Part shown: piece after piece, positions 63,734 through 64,000 of the stretch
Layout: every line of letters begins with the position of its first letter
Position numbering within the stretch: position 1 is the first letter of the stretch
From: Nocardiaceae bacterium
GTDB taxonomy: Bacteria; Actinomycetota; Actinomycetes; Mycobacteriales; Mycobacteriaceae
DNA length: 64,000 nt
Assembly (NCBI GenBank): GCA_021372355.1
Contig: JAJFUQ010000099.1
Location: 1-64,000 of the forward strand
Direction of reading: 5' to 3'
Notes under the pieces: model-generated
The model's input: the letters and a program-made list of their open reading frames with translations, nothing else
What the model was told of the DNA's origin: nothing
The model's database searches: none
Made by a program: the position numbers and the translations under genes

Positions 63734-64000
63734 TCACTTCCGCCGGAAGATCTTGCTGCCGAGCCACACGATCGGGTCGTACTTGCGGTCGGCGACGCGC
63801 TCCTTCATCGGAATGAGCGCATTGTCGGTGATCTTGATGTGCTCGGGGCACACCTCGGTGCAGCACTTGGTGATGTTGCACAGGCCGAGGCCGTGGTCCT
63901 CCTGCGCGGTGACGCGGCGGTCGGCGACGTCGAGGGGATGCATCTCGAGTTCCGCGATCCGCATGAGGAATCGAGGGCCCGAAAATGCTTCCTTGTTGTC
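63734..64000 (-). CDS. Succinate dehydrogenase/fumarate reductase iron-sulfur subunit, 3' part
   Basis: The last 88 residues are in the window; the gene starts beyond 64000. GLCNITKCCTEVCPEHIKIT holds the last cysteines of the [3Fe-4S]/[4Fe-4S] ligand set, followed by the conserved ALIPMKERVADRKYDP tail that ends FRRK. It matches the mycobacterial Sdh1 type (SdhB-like) better than the classical Sdh2. It transfers electrons from FAD to quinone at the membrane. Upstream genes of the complex would lie to the right. Confidence 0.9.
   Translation of the reverse strand, partial: DNKEAFSGPRFLMRIAELEMHPLDVADRRVTAQEDHGLGLCNITKCCTEVCPEHIKITDNALIPMKERVADRKYDPIVWLGSKIFRRK

Noticed and set aside
1..64000. 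tRNA, rRNA, insertion sequences, prophage or CRISPR arrays
   Set aside because: No cloverleaf-like segment, transposase, integrase or spacer-repeat array was seen on either strand.

Overview
The window is chromosomal DNA of a high-GC actinobacterium of the order Mycobacteriales. A MspA-type outer-membrane porin, a lipid-droplet-associated protein, a DUF4245 protein, an F420-type oxidoreductase and a short-chain Z-isoprenyl synthase all point to a mycolate-bearing relative of Rhodococcus, Nocardia, Gordonia or Mycobacterium. The genus cannot be fixed from sequence reading alone. Many genes start at a TANNNT box followed by 6-8 nt and then ATG or GTG, the leaderless pattern common in this order.

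Positions 1-26300 are a conserved housekeeping block that I recall being ordered much like M. tuberculosis Rv1085c-Rv1112: hemolysin III (partial), Z-isoprenyl synthase, coaA, glyA, phoH2, a desA2-like desaturase, fumC, glpX, DUF4245, xseB, xseA, lipid-droplet protein, ispH, DUF6542 and ychF. Inserted into it are an AbiEi/DUF559 nuclease-like gene bracketed by structured 37-nt repeats, an LGFP lipoprotein, a PAS-GAF-GGDEF-EAL protein, rmuC, a YciI protein, an MMPL exporter and sbcDC.

Positions 26300-34700 are accessory: SRPBCC and VOC proteins, TetR and PucR regulators, a Baeyer-Villiger monooxygenase translationally coupled to an alpha/beta hydrolase, and a class II aldolase followed by an orphan Imm5-like gene.

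Positions 34700-40900 hold the most unusual cluster. On the minus strand lie a MauE-type membrane protein fused to two thioredoxin-like domains, a secreted protein with 41 cysteines in tandem repeats, and a DUF6777 lipoprotein overlapping it by 4 bp. Divergently lies a transmembrane Ser/Thr kinase whose extracellular domain is the same DUF6777 fold. I infer an envelope signalling unit in which the redox protein matures disulfide-rich partners and the kinase senses the outside.

Positions 41000-57600 mix a porin, redox and lipid enzymes, several divergent TetR pairs with palindromic operators, a lipase, MgtC, an FKBP lipoprotein, an acyl-CoA dehydrogenase and an MFS exporter. There are two decay scars: a nitronate monooxygenase fused out of frame to an alpha/beta hydrolase tail, and a kinase N-lobe remnant. 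A SRPBCC-LuxR fusion regulator closes the region.

Positions 57850-63730 are one catabolic run of overlapping genes: HAD, APH-like kinase, acyl-CoA dehydrogenase, alcohol dehydrogenase, alpha/beta hydrolase, then aldo/keto reductase. The first three are the separated parts of eukaryotic ACAD10, which suggests 4-hydroxyacyl-CoA breakdown. The window ends inside a succinate dehydrogenase/fumarate reductase iron-sulfur subunit.
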